Origin: Mesorhizobium australicum WSM2073
GTDB taxonomy: Bacteria; Pseudomonadota; Alphaproteobacteria; Rhizobiales; Rhizobiaceae
Assembly (NCBI RefSeq): GCF_000230995.2
Contig: NC_019973.1
Span: 6,136,535 to 6,200,534 of the forward strand
DNA length: 64,000 nucleotides
Reading direction: 5' to 3'
The notes under the pieces: model-generated
The model's input: only the letters and a program-made list of their open reading frames with translations
The model's database searches: none
Told to the model about the DNA's origin: nothing
Part shown: positions 55,244 through 63,832 of the stretch, in pieces
Position numbering within the stretch: the stretch's first letter is position 1
How the letters are laid out: every line of letters starts with the position of its first letter
Program-made: the position numbers and the translations under genes

Positions 55244-56049
55244 TTCCTTGCCCCTACCTCGGAGACTTCGCCCGACTTGATCAGCCTCACCGTTCCCCTG
55301 CGACCATTGCCGGAAACGAGATAGTCGGCCTCGCCCACATTCTTTTCCTGGGTGTCCGTGATCGCCCGCAGCGCCAGCGTCAGGCGATCCGCCATCTGCT
55401 GGGCAACGGTGATGATCTCCGCCTGTTTGGGTGTCAGCTCCAGCGTGGCGGTCTGGCCTACCCTGGTCTTCTTGCCTTCCTCGTCTTCCTGGATGGTCTG
55501 ATCGATTGCCAGGACACGGATATTCTTCAGGATGGTCTCGGTGCTGAAGCCGGCCCCGGTGTTGGCATCGGCCCTGCGGGTCATGATGACGTCGACGAAA
55601 TCGTTTGGAAGAATGAAGCCGCCGGCCGAGGTGTCGGCCGATATGGTCGTGGCGACCGCCCGCATGCCGGAAGGCAGGATGGACGACATGAAGCTTTGCC
55701 CCTCGCCGATCAGCTTGGAGCGCCGCACGGGCTCGCCCGCATACATCGGCACACGGGCAATCGACCCTTTCAGCTTCTCCAGGGCATCGGGAGCGGTGGC
55801 CTTGGTGATGAAATTCGCGTTGATGCCGTCAGCGGGCCAGGATTGCCAGGCGATGCTGTTCTGGAGCGCGTTGCCCATCGCGACATCGCCCGAAAGCACG
55901 AGCACGTCCTGCAGGGATACCGCTGGGGCCTGGGGGCCAGAATCGACGACGATCTGAGGCGGCGGAGCGACCATGTTTTTCGCGACATAGCCAGCACCGC
56001 CCGCCGCGGCCACCGCCACGCTCAGAATAATCAATCGGGATGCTGGCAT
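55240..56049 (-). CDS. cpaB: CpaB/RcpC pilus assembly protein
   Basis: A 269-residue periplasmic protein with an N-terminal membrane helix (MPASRLIILSVAVAAAGGAGYVA) and an SAF-like domain (VLVLSGDVAMGNALQNSIAWQSWP, RVPMYAGEPVRRSKLI, GMRAVATTISADTSAGGFILPNDFVDVIMT). RcpC-type proteins sit with the secretin in the Tad system. I chose the ATG at 56049; 56079 lacks support. CtrA-like TTAA pairs lie upstream near 56146. Confidence 0.9.
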   Translation of the reverse strand: MPASRLIILSVAVAAAGGAGYVAKNMVAPPPQIVVDSGPQAPAVSLQDVLVLSGDVAMGNALQNSIAWQSWPADGINANFITKATAPDALEKLKGSIARVPMYAGEPVRRSKLIGEGQSFMSSILPSGMRAVATTISADTSAGGFILPNDFVDVIMTRRADANTGAGFSTETILKNIRVLAIDQTIQEDEEGKKTRVGQTATLELTPKQAEIITVAQQMADRLTLALRAITDTQEKNVGEADYLVSGNGRRGTVRLIKSGEVSEVGARK

Positions 56050-56145
56050 CTGTCCGAACCCTCGCCCTTGGCAAACCACCTAGCCAAGTCGGACTTTGCA
56101 GCGGCAATCGTCAAAACAAGGTTAATGCAATGCTTACGATCGTGA

Positions 56146-56160
56146 TTAATTTAAGGTTTA
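56146..56160. promoter_or_regulatory. CtrA-like site upstream of cpaB
   Basis: TTAA-N7-TTTA at 56146-56160, in the AT-rich 130 bp before cpaB. One mismatch from TTAA-N7-TTAA. Confidence 0.4.
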
Positions 56161-56260
56161 CATAAATTGGATTAGATCGCGCCGAGATGCACGGAAATGC
56201 TGGGCCGCCGCTTCGCAAAGCGGCTTGCAAGGCATGCCAGCCGACGAAAATTTGATGAAT

Positions 56261-56779
56261 TCAGTTCGCCAGCCTTGCCAGCGCCCATACCATCATGGGG
56301 GAATCGGGAAAGGTCAGCAGTCCGCCCAGGCCGAGCGCGATCCCGTAGGGAACACCGGCCGACTCTTCGGCGAAATGACGCAGGAATGGATTGCGGCCGG
56401 TGAAAACCGCCAGCGTCGACTTCCGGTAAAGCAGGATGGCGATTGTCAGAAGGCCGCCGATGAATGTCGAGACGACCAGATATTCGACGAGATGCACGTT
56501 GAGCCCCATCCACACGGCCGTGGCGGCCAGCAGTTTGGCGTCGCCGCCGCCCATGCCACCCAAGGCGAACAGGCCGAACGTCACGGCAAGGACGATGGCG
56601 CCGGCGGCGAAATGTCCGCCATAGGCTGCCCAGTCCATGCCCGTCAGCGGCGCCACCAGCGCGAAGACGACGACAAGCAGCACCGGCACGCGATTGGCGA
56701 TCGTCATCGACAGCATGTCGGAGATCGCGGCAAACAGCATGCAGAACGGGAAGACGACGAAGATCAGGGCTTCAAGCAT
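56261..56779 (-). CDS. cpaA: prepilin peptidase CpaA/TadV
   Basis: A 172-residue A24-type aspartic protease in the inner membrane that matures the Flp pilin and TadE-like pseudopilins. Catalytic aspartates are D21 (FAAISDMLSM) and D80 in the GxGD motif (GGMGGGDAKLLAA). Five or six membrane helices. It is the short form without the methylase domain, as in Tad systems. It lies 188 bp downstream of the pilin gene, after its terminator. Confidence 0.93.
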   Translation of the reverse strand: MLEALIFVVFPFCMLFAAISDMLSMTIANRVPVLLVVVFALVAPLTGMDWAAYGGHFAAGAIVLAVTFGLFALGGMGGGDAKLLAATAVWMGLNVHLVEYLVVSTFIGGLLTIAILLYRKSTLAVFTGRNPFLRHFAEESAGVPYGIALGLGGLLTFPDSPMMVWALARLAN

Positions 56780-56903
56780 CGGCGCTTATGCCTATTGTGC
56801 GGATTTCCAGGATACTCAATCTAGGTCGGTTCGATTAACGATTGATGAGGTCCGCATGAAAAGACGGTCGTTGTCGGCAGCACTCTGGACCGGTCACAGA
56901 GAA

Positions 56904-56931
56904 ACAGGGGCCGCAATGTGGCGGCCCCTGT
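56904..56931 (-). terminator. terminator after the Flp pilin gene
   Basis: On the minus strand ACAGGGGCCGC and GCGGCCCCTGT form an 11-bp perfect stem with a 6-nt loop, followed by TTTCTC. It separates the highly expressed pilin from cpaA and the downstream assembly genes. Confidence 0.8.
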
Positions 56932-56967
56932 CCAGAATGGAATCCAGGTGATCAGCAAATAAGCAGA

Positions 56968-57144
56968 TCAGCTGCCGCTGCTGTTCAGCGTTGTACCGAT
57001 GGCCGTGAATTTGGCGTTGATGGCATTGCCGAGCGCGCCTGCGCCGGTGATGATGGCGAGCGCGATGAGAGCGGCGATCAGACCATATTCGATGGCGGTC
57101 GCGCCGGATTCGTCCTTCACGAAACGTGCGATGAGATTAGACAT
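56968..57144 (-). CDS. flp: Flp/PilA major pilin
   Basis: A 58-residue Flp-type prepilin. A short basic leader (MSNLIARFVKDESG) ends in glycine 14 and is followed by the Tad cleavage and packing motif A-T-A-I-E-Y-G-L-I-A-A, with glutamate at position 5 and tyrosine at 6 of the mature protein. The rest is a hydrophobic helix and a short NAINAKFTAIGTTLNSSGS tail. AGGAG lies 7 nt before the ATG. CpaA would process it; it builds the pilus fibre. CtrA-like sites lie upstream. Confidence 0.96.
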   Translation of the reverse strand: MSNLIARFVKDESGATAIEYGLIAALIALAIITGAGALGNAINAKFTAIGTTLNSSGS

Positions 57145-57501
57145 TCGAGAGCTCCTACTCCACGTGTTACAGCACTTCCGTCAACTTCTGTGATGGTTGA
57201 TCGGATGCTGCAAATCTAGGGAGAAGCTCTTTCGATCGGCTTAATAAACAGCCTTACCGATTCCTTTCCCGGCTAGAACATGTTGCGTGGTTAACTCCAC
57301 ACTAAGCGCTGGCTAATGTTCTGTTTTGCAGGTCGACGCCGCAAACGGCAAGGGCTTGGGCAGGCTTGCGACGCCTGCACGAGTTTGGTGATGCGCTCGG
57401 CCATGCCGACCGCCATATCTGGGCGCAACAAGTCAACTTAACCGTTGGTTCACCAATCTCGTTCATGTTCCGTTGAACAGTCCGCTGCGTGGAGCGCCTT
57501 G
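57145..57501. promoter_or_regulatory. divergent region with CtrA-like sites (pilin / CpaC-like gene)
   Basis: A 357-bp region upstream of both the pilin (minus) and the N-domain gene (plus). It holds TTAA-N7-CTAA at 57291-57305 and TTAA-N7-TTCA at 57438-57452, each one mismatch from the CtrA consensus. No clear -10/-35 pair was assigned. Confidence 0.45.
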
Positions 57502-57921
57502 ATGGCCGTGCCGAGATCCTCAATTCTGATTGCCGTGCTTCTTGCCGCCAGCTTGACCGCGCCCGCCAGGGCCGGCGCCGGGATCGAGGTCACCATGAAC
57601 CAGGCCAAGATCGTGAAATTGTCGCGCCCCGCCGATACGATCGTCGTGGGCAACCCGGCAATCGCCGACGCCTCCGTCCAGGATGCCTCGACGATCGTGC
57701 TCACCGGCAAGGGTTTCGGTGTCACCAATCTCGTCGTTCTCGACCCAGAGGGCAGCCCGATCGTCGACGCACAGGTTACCGTGGTCCGCCAGGCGGTCTC
57801 GTCGGTTCGCATTTACCGGCGCGCGGAGGTCCAGACCATGTCGTGCACGCCCTATTGCGAAAGCTCCTACAAGAGCGACGCGGAGAAATCGTCCGAAGCC
57901 GAGATGAGCGTCAGCAAATAA
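57502..57921 (+). CDS. stand-alone CpaC N-terminal-domain protein
   Basis: A 139-residue exported protein. A signal peptide (MAVPRSSILIAVLLAASLTAPARA) is followed by one pilus-assembly N-domain (VTMNQAKIVKLSRPADTIVVGNPAIADASVQDASTIVLTGKGFGVTNLVVLDPEGSPIVDAQVTVVR) that aligns with the start of CpaC in this window, and a short C-terminal tail with CTPYC. There is no secretin domain. GGAG lies 7 nt before the ATG. It is the first gene of a plus-strand group with two TadE-like genes. A role at the secretin is likely but unproven. Confidence 0.88.
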   Translation: MAVPRSSILIAVLLAASLTAPARAGAGIEVTMNQAKIVKLSRPADTIVVGNPAIADASVQDASTIVLTGKGFGVTNLVVLDPEGSPIVDAQVTVVRQAVSSVRIYRRAEVQTMSCTPYCESSYKSDAEKSSEAEMSVSK

Positions 57922-58059
57922 GCCATGCGGGCCGTGCCAGCGCCCAGGTTACTGCCTGGTTAAAGCGCCTGCGCCGAGTTTAACGATCATTCAAACCGGA
58001 CCTCAATTGGTTTGCACTAATACACCTGTCAGCACCGTCCAGGATGGCAGGAACATCGC

Positions 58060-58641
58060 ATGAGCAAGGAAATCGGCTCGACAGATCAACGCAAGATCGA
58101 GCGCGCCAGGCCTTTCCAGCGCTTCGTGCGCGACCGGCGCGGCGCCACGGCGCTGGAGTTCGCGCTGCTTGCGATGCCGTTCGCGCTTCTCGTCTTCGCC
58201 ATCCTCGAAAGCTGCATCTCGTTTGCCAGCCAGGAGGTGATGGCCAACATTACAGATGATGTCGCGCGCCGGCTGCGCACCGGCCAGTTGAGGGCCGCCG
58301 ACGTCGCCGGAGATAATTTGAAGAACATGATCTGCGGCAAGCTGGAAATCATCGTTTCGCAGGATTGCCCCAATCAGCTGAGCGTCGATCTTCGCCAATA
58401 CACTGCATTCGCCGACGCGGCCCAGGCCGGCTTTAGGATTCAGGGCGGTAACATCCAGCTGACGAATAGCGGCGCCGATGTGCCCTTTACCGTCACGGCG
58501 GGTGCGGCGGAGTCAAGGAACATGCTGCGGGTTTTCTACAAATGGCCCATCATGACCAACCTGATGGCGCAGTCGATGGGCGGCAACAAAACGCTGCATT
58601 TCGCTTCGGTGACCTGGCAGAACGAGCCGTTCGACAATTGA
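58060..58641 (+). CDS. TadE-like pseudopilin
   Basis: A 193-residue TadE-family protein. A basic leader ends in DRRG and is followed by ATALEFALLAMPFALLVFAILESCI, the prepilin-type cleavage site and helix. The periplasmic part contains MICGKLEIIVSQDCPNQLSVDL, with two cysteines. TadE and TadF are minor pseudopilins needed for Flp pili; CpaA would cut them. It lies in the same orientation as the next TadE-like gene, 40 nt apart. Confidence 0.9.
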   Translation: MSKEIGSTDQRKIERARPFQRFVRDRRGATALEFALLAMPFALLVFAILESCISFASQEVMANITDDVARRLRTGQLRAADVAGDNLKNMICGKLEIIVSQDCPNQLSVDLRQYTAFADAAQAGFRIQGGNIQLTNSGADVPFTVTAGAAESRNMLRVFYKWPIMTNLMAQSMGGNKTLHFASVTWQNEPFDN

Positions 58642-58681
58642 GACAATCACCGAAGCAACAACAAGAAAAAAGGCAGTGAAT

Positions 58682-59323
58682 ATGATGCGTGCGGGGGCAC
58701 ATCAGGGAATTGCTGGGCCCTGGGGCAAATCAATGCTCTGGGGCAAATCAATCCGGTTCTGGTCCAATCGTCGTGGCGTCGCGGCGGTCGAGTTCGCGCT
58801 TATCGCGCCTATCCTGCTGGTCATGTATTTCATGACCATGGAGGCTTCGCAGGCCATCGAGACGAGCAAGAAGGTCAGCCGTGTCGGCAGCATGGTCGCC
58901 GATCTCGTCACACAACAGCCGACCATCGCCAAAGTGGACCTCGATGCCATCATGAAGATCGGCACCTTGACCCTTCAACCCTATAACCGCTCCGTGCCGG
59001 ACATCACCATCACGGCCATACAGGTCACCACCGATGCCACGCCGCAGGTCCTGGTGGTGTGGTCGCGCAAGGTGGTCAACGGTGTGAACGGCGTCGGGGC
59101 CACCGCCGGCACCGCCACCACGGTTCCGGCAAGCCTCAGGGTCCCCGGAACCTTCCTCGTCCGCGTCGACAGCACCCTGGCCTATAAGCCGATCATCAGC
59201 TGGACGACCGACAGCCAACAGAAGCTCGGGTTTGTCGAGACGCTCGCCAAAGGCATGACGATGGGCGAAACCTATTATCTGCGTCCCCGCAGAAGCGTCA
59301 CGATCCCTTGCAGCGATTGCTGA
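58682..59323 (+). CDS. second TadE/TadF-like pseudopilin
   Basis: A 213-residue protein with a leader ending SNRRG followed by VAAVEFALIAPILLVMYFMTMEASQ, the pseudopilin site. The start at 58682 is preferred over a GTG at 58676 because AAGG is then 8 nt away. An 18-bp tandem duplication in the N-terminal leader (58720-58752) gives the repeated WGKS motif. Its last 49 nt overlap the convergent PhnD-like gene. Confidence 0.88.
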   Translation: MMRAGAHQGIAGPWGKSMLWGKSIRFWSNRRGVAAVEFALIAPILLVMYFMTMEASQAIETSKKVSRVGSMVADLVTQQPTIAKVDLDAIMKIGTLTLQPYNRSVPDITITAIQVTTDATPQVLVVWSRKVVNGVNGVGATAGTATTVPASLRVPGTFLVRVDSTLAYKPIISWTTDSQQKLGFVETLAKGMTMGETYYLRPRRSVTIPCSDC

Positions 59324-60249
59324 AGGACTTGTTGCCGCCCATCGACTGATACCATCCGCACGATGGCCTCCGCCGCCGCATAGTCCTTGGGAGCCACGGG
59401 CATGAAGCCGCCAGCATGCTTCGGCTCCAGAAGGTCGTAGACATCCGGCGTCGTCGATTTAAGGTTGGTGAGGAACACGGTCAGCCGACGCTTGGCTTCC
59501 GGATCGAGGTCGCCGCGCACCGCATGGGGACCGTATCTCAGCAGACCCGACGTCCACACGACCTGAAGGGCCGACGCCGAAAGGTCTGATGCCTCGAGCC
59601 TTGCCTGCGTGCCCCCAGGCAGTCGCGGCTGACCATCGGCCGCTGCCTTCACCCAGCCGAACATGGCGTCGGCCTCGCCGTCGACGAGCATGGTTTCAGC
59701 CGCCGACGCCGACGGGGCATGGACAAGGAATGGTGCGTCTTCGGCGATCCTGACATGTTCGGCGGCCAAGCCCGCCAGCGGCAAAAGCGAACCGCCGACG
59801 CTGTCCGGCGGCGGCATGGCGATCCGGCGGGTCTCCATGTCAGCCAGGCCGGGCAATTTGCCGTCCCTGGTCAGCAGTACCGAGCGGATGCCGGCCGCAC
59901 CGTTTGAATCGACCGGAGCTACGAGCGGCTCGACGCATTCGCAGCGTTGCAGCGCCGCGGCGTAGGCGGTCGCCGAATAGATGGCGTATTCGATCCGCGC
60001 ATTGGCCTGTGCCTCGATCAGTGCCGCGTAATCGCGGGCAACGACGAATTCCACCTTCATGCCGAGCGCATTGGTAAAGGCTTGCGTCAGCACGGCCAGC
60101 CCCGGAACGGTATTGCCGGCGCCGGGTTCGGCGACGATACCGATGCGAAATGTGCCGATATCGTCGCGCCAGTCTGCCCACGCCGGTCCACAACAGAACG
60201 CACCGTTCACAGCCATGAGGGCAGTCCATGTCTTGAGCGCAGCCTTCAT
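59275..60249 (-). CDS. PhnD-like phosphate/phosphonate-type periplasmic binding protein
   Basis: A 324-residue binding protein of the PhnD/SsuA superfamily. The signal peptide [25 protein letters not shown] precedes [68 protein letters not shown], the pattern of phosphonate-binding proteins, with the [39 protein letters not shown] second lobe. No permease or ATPase is near, so it is an orphan; the ligand is unknown. Its 3' end overlaps the pseudopilin gene by 49 nt. The frame 5' of 60249 is not coding. Confidence 0.8.
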   Translation of the reverse strand: MKAALKTWTALMAVNGAFCCGPAWADWRDDIGTFRIGIVAEPGAGNTVPGLAVLTQAFTNALGMKVEFVVARDYAALIEAQANARIEYAIYSATAYAAALQRCECVEPLVAPVDSNGAAGIRSVLLTRDGKLPGLADMETRRIAMPPPDSVGGSLLPLAGLAAEHVRIAEDAPFLVHAPSASAAETMLVDGEADAMFGWVKAAADGQPRLPGGTQARLEASDLSASALQVVWTSGLLRYGPHAVRGDLDPEAKRRLTVFLTNLKSTTPDVYDLLEPKHAGGFMPVAPKDYAAAEAIVRMVSVDGRQQVLQQSLQGIVTLLRGRR

Positions 60250-60399
60250 GACAGGACCGCCTTGCCTCTTGTTTGTCCGTGGGCGCCCAACTGGTCGCGA
60301 CACCTGATCTTTGTGCCTGTATTGCCGTTTGGTTTCCGAATTGCCAAGGCCGCCGTGGAACCCTATGTCTTGAGGTCCACACTGGCAACAAATGACCCG

Positions 60400-61641
60400 A
60401 TGGCGCGTGCATTCCTCTTTGTCCTGGATTCCTTCGGCATCGGCGGCGCGGCCGACGCAGAACGTTATGACGACGCCGGTGCAAACACGCTGGCGCACAT
60501 CGCCGAAGCTTGCGCGGAAGAGCGCGCCGATCGCGACGGGCTTCGTCAGGGACCACTGTTCGTCCCCCACATGGCATCGCTGGGACTTGGCAAGGCGGCC
60601 GAGACGGCGACAGGACTGGGTTTTGCTCATTTCGGGACGGACCTGCTCGCCAATGCCTTCCATGGCGCGGCGCAGGAGATTTCGAGCGGCAAGGACACGC
60701 CTTCCGGCCACTGGGAGATCGCAGGCCTGCCAGTACGCTTCGACTGGGGTTATTTCCCGGATACGGTTCCCGCATTTCCGGCCGACCTGACCGAGGCGAT
60801 CATCCGCGAGGGCAAGGTTTCAGGCATCCTCGGCAATTGCCATGCGCCAGGCACCGAGATCATCGAGCGGTTCGGCGAGGACCACATCCGCACGGGCAAG
60901 CCGATCTGCTACACGTCGGTCGATTCCGTCCTGCAGATCGCCGCGCATGAGATCCATTTCGGCCTGGAGCGGCTCTATGAATTGTGCCAGGTGGTGCGCC
61001 GGCTGGTTGACCCGCTGAGGATCGGACGGGTGATCGCGCGCCCCTTCGTCGGCGAGACGTCAGCCACCTTCGAACGAACCTACAACCGCCACGACTACGC
61101 CGTGCCGCCACCCGAAGCGACATTGCTCGACCGGCTGACGGCGCGCGGCAGCCGCGTCATCGCCGTCGGCAAGATCGGCGACATCTTCGCCCATCGCGGG
61201 ATTTCGCAGGTGCGCAAGGCGGCGGGCAACATGGCCATGTTCGACCAGGCGCTGGGCGCCATGGACGAGGCTGGCGACGGTGACCTCGTGTTCGCCAATT
61301 TCGTCGATTTCGACACCGAATTCGGCCATCGCCGCGACGTCGCCGGTTATGCCGCCGCACTCGAGGCCTTCGACCGGCGTCTGCCGGAGGCGTTTGCGAA
61401 GCTGAAGCAGGGCGACCTTCTCATCCTGACCGCCGACCACGGCAACGATCCGACCTGGCGCGGCACCGATCATACGCGCGAACGCATTCCGGTCATCGGC
61501 ACTGGACCCGGCCTCAAAGGCGGCGACATAGGGCTGAGGGCGACATTCGCCGATATCGGCGAGACGGTTGCCGAACATCTGCGGCTGGCGCGCGGCCGTA
61601 ACGGCACGTCCTTCCACGCCACGATTCGCGGTCATGCCTGA
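60400..61641 (+). CDS. deoB: phosphopentomutase
   Basis: A 413-residue alkaline-phosphatase-superfamily mutase converting ribose-1-phosphate (and deoxyribose-1-phosphate) to the 5-phosphate in nucleoside catabolism. Metal motifs: [16 protein letters not shown] (D10), [31 protein letters not shown] and [19 protein letters not shown]. The ATG at 60400 gives the usual length. Its stop lies 8 nt inside mutM. Confidence 0.95.
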   Translation: MARAFLFVLDSFGIGGAADAERYDDAGANTLAHIAEACAEERADRDGLRQGPLFVPHMASLGLGKAAETATGLGFAHFGTDLLANAFHGAAQEISSGKDTPSGHWEIAGLPVRFDWGYFPDTVPAFPADLTEAIIREGKVSGILGNCHAPGTEIIERFGEDHIRTGKPICYTSVDSVLQIAAHEIHFGLERLYELCQVVRRLVDPLRIGRVIARPFVGETSATFERTYNRHDYAVPPPEATLLDRLTARGSRVIAVGKIGDIFAHRGISQVRKAAGNMAMFDQALGAMDEAGDGDLVFANFVDFDTEFGHRRDVAGYAAALEAFDRRLPEAFAKLKQGDLLILTADHGNDPTWRGTDHTRERIPVIGTGPGLKGGDIGLRATFADIGETVAEHLRLARGRNGTSFHATIRGHA

Positions 61642-62524
61642 ATTGCCCGAAGTCGAGACAGTCCGGCGCGGCCTGCAGCCGGTCATGGAAGGTGCTCATC
61701 TGGCCAAGGTCGAGATGAGACGACCCGATCTGCGCTTCCCCTTTCCCGAACGGTTCTCGGAGCGGCTGACGGGCAGGACGGTCACGGCGCTTGGCCGGCG
61801 CGCCAAATATCTGACCATGCATATGCAGGGCGGTCCGGTTCTGATCTGCCACCTCGGCATGTCGGGCTCCTTTCGCATCGAGACCGGCGACAACGACGAG
61901 ACACCGGGCGTGTTCCATCATGAGCGTTCGAAGAGCGCGGCGCACGATCATGTCGTGTTCCATGTCGTTTCCGCGGCCGGCGCGCGCTCCCGGGTGATCT
62001 TCAACGACCCGCGCCGCTTCGGTTTCATGCTGTTTGCGGAAGAGCCGCCGGAGACGCATCCGATGCTGGGCGGACTGGGTGTCGAGCCCACCGGCAATGC
62101 GCTGGACGGCGTTCTGCTTGCCTCGCTGCTGAAAGGCCGCAGAGCGCCGCTCAAGGCAGCGCTTCTCGACCAGAGGCTGATCGCCGGCTTAGGCAATATA
62201 TACGTCTCGGAGGCCCTCTGGCGCGCAGGGCTGTCACCCCTGCGCGAGGCAGGCACCATCGCCAAGCCAGGCAAGAAGGCCAGGGAACAAAGCGAAGGCC
62301 TCGCCGAGGCAATCCGTTCGGTCGTCGCGGACGCCATCGCGGCCGGCGGGTCTTCACTGCGCGACTATGTGCGCACCGATGGGTCGCTGGGTTATTTCCA
62401 GCATTCCTTCGCCGTGTACGACCGCGAGGGTGAGCCTTGCCCCAAGCCCGGCTGCAGCGGCCATGTCCAACGTATCGTGCAGAGCGGACGCTCGACCTTC
62501 TATTGCCGGACCTGTCAGAGGTAA
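61634..62524 (+). CDS. mutM: formamidopyrimidine-DNA glycosylase
   Basis: A 296-residue Fpg enzyme that removes 8-oxoguanine and ring-opened purines from DNA. It begins MPELPEVE, with the catalytic P2 and E3 retained, has [13 protein letters not shown] and [15 protein letters not shown] (helix-two-turn-helix), and ends in a zinc finger ([28 protein letters not shown]). It overlaps deoB by 8 nt, so the pair is translationally coupled. Confidence 0.96.
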   Translation: MPELPEVETVRRGLQPVMEGAHLAKVEMRRPDLRFPFPERFSERLTGRTVTALGRRAKYLTMHMQGGPVLICHLGMSGSFRIETGDNDETPGVFHHERSKSAAHDHVVFHVVSAAGARSRVIFNDPRRFGFMLFAEEPPETHPMLGGLGVEPTGNALDGVLLASLLKGRRAPLKAALLDQRLIAGLGNIYVSEALWRAGLSPLREAGTIAKPGKKAREQSEGLAEAIRSVVADAIAAGGSSLRDYVRTDGSLGYFQHSFAVYDREGEPCPKPGCSGHVQRIVQSGRSTFYCRTCQR

Positions 62525-62557
62525 GCTAGACCGCCGTCGAGCAAGGAGAAGCAGCCC

Positions 62558-63331
62558 ATGGACTATGAGACGATCATCACCGAGACGCGTGGCAAGGTCG
62601 GGCTGATCACGCTGAACCGGCCAAAAGCGCTCAATGCGTTGAATTCCCGGATCCTTGCTGAACTCGTCTCGGCCGTGAACGGTTTCTGCGCCGATCCTGG
62701 CATCGGCGCCGTGGTTGTTACCGGTTCCGACAAGGCCTTTGCCGCCGGTGCCGACATCAAGGAAATGCAGGCGATCTCCTACGCGGATGCCTACAGCCAG
62801 GACTTCTTCGTTGGCTGGGAAGAGTTCACGCGGGCACGAAAGCCGATCATCGCGGCGGTGGCCGGCTATGCCCTGGGAGGCGGCTGCGAACTCGCCATGA
62901 TGTGCGACTTCATCATTGCCGCCGATACGGCCAAATTCGGCCAGCCCGAGATCACGCTCGGTGTCATTCCCGGCATGGGCGGGTCGCAACGCCTGACCCG
63001 GTTCGTCGGCAAATCGAAAGCAATGGACATGTGCCTGACGGGACGAATGATGGATGCCGCCGAGGCCGAACGTTCGGGCCTGGTGTCGCGGGTCGTTCCG
63101 GCCGCCGAGCTGGTCGAAGAGGCCGTCAAGGCGGCGGCCAAAATCGCGGATTTCTCGCTGCCATCGGTGATGATGGCCAAGGAAGCGGTGAACCGGGCCT
63201 ATGAGACGACGCTTGCCGAGGGATTGCGCTTCGAACGCCGCCTGTTCCACTCGCTTTTCGCGCTCGAAGACCAGAAGGAAGGGATGGCGGCGTTCGCCGA
63301 AAAGCGGAAGCCGAATTTCACCAACCGGTAG
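62558..63331 (+). CDS. enoyl-CoA hydratase
   Basis: A 257-residue crotonase with both catalytic glutamates ([16 protein letters not shown] and [15 protein letters not shown]) and oxyanion-hole segments [11 protein letters not shown], so a true hydratase, unlike the crotonase by luxI. It hydrates trans-2-enoyl-CoA. The mutM-echA-rpsT order recurs in rhizobia in my memory. AGGAG lies 9 nt upstream of the ATG. Confidence 0.93.
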   Translation: MDYETIITETRGKVGLITLNRPKALNALNSRILAELVSAVNGFCADPGIGAVVVTGSDKAFAAGADIKEMQAISYADAYSQDFFVGWEEFTRARKPIIAAVAGYALGGGCELAMMCDFIIAADTAKFGQPEITLGVIPGMGGSQRLTRFVGKSKAMDMCLTGRMMDAAEAERSGLVSRVVPAAELVEEAVKAAAKIADFSLPSVMMAKEAVNRAYETTLAEGLRFERRLFHSLFALEDQKEGMAAFAEKRKPNFTNR

Positions 63332-63389
63332 GGCGTGGCGGGCCAGCGTCCGAAACCCGTGGCATCGGCAAAAAGAACGCCCGTCGGCG

Positions 63390-63418
63390 TTGACGCGCCG
63401 GAAAAGCTGAACTATAAG
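63390..63418 (+). promoter_or_regulatory. rpsT promoter (sigma-70 type)
   Basis: TTGACG (63390-63395), 17-bp spacer, TATAAG (63413-63418). Strong match, giving a leader of about 86 nt before rpsT. Confidence 0.75.
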
Positions 63419-63510
63419 CCGCACCAACCGAGGCGGCCCCGTGGCTGCCCGTTTGTTTTTTGCGCCCTGCGGCACGCCGCGTGCGCCGACCAGATCAGAA
63501 GAGAGGCATC

Positions 63511-63777
63511 ATGGCCAACACATCCTCGGCCAAAAAGGCAACGCGCAAGATCGCCCGCCGCGCAGCGATCAACAAGAACCGCCGCTCGCGCGTCCGCACC
63601 TACGTGCGCCAGGTCGAAGAGGCACTCGCCTCCGGCGACAAGGCCGCCGCACAGGCCGCCTTCAAGGCAGCCGAGCCGGAATTGATGCGCGCCGCAACCA
63701 AGGGCGTGATGCACAAGAACACAGCGTCCCGCAAGGTGTCGCGCCTCGCCCAGCGCCTCAAGGTGCTGTCGGCCTGA
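63511..63777 (+). CDS. rpsT: 30S ribosomal protein S20
   Basis: An 88-residue S20 protein, [39 protein letters not shown], very basic and helical, binding 16S rRNA in the small subunit. GAGAGG lies upstream of the ATG. Own promoter and terminator indicate a monocistronic unit. In many rhizobia dnaA follows rpsT; here it would lie past the right edge. Confidence 0.97.
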   Translation: MANTSSAKKATRKIARRAAINKNRRSRVRTYVRQVEEALASGDKAAAQAAFKAAEPELMRAATKGVMHKNTASRKVSRLAQRLKVLSA

Positions 63778-63805
63778 CATCGCCTTTTCAGGACGATCTT
63801 CTTCG

Positions 63806-63832
63806 AACCCGGCCGATCGCGCCGGGTTTTTT
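63806..63832 (+). terminator. intrinsic terminator after rpsT
   Basis: AACCCGGC and GCCGGGTT form an 8-bp stem around CGATCGC, followed by a run of six T residues (63827-63832). Confidence 0.9.
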
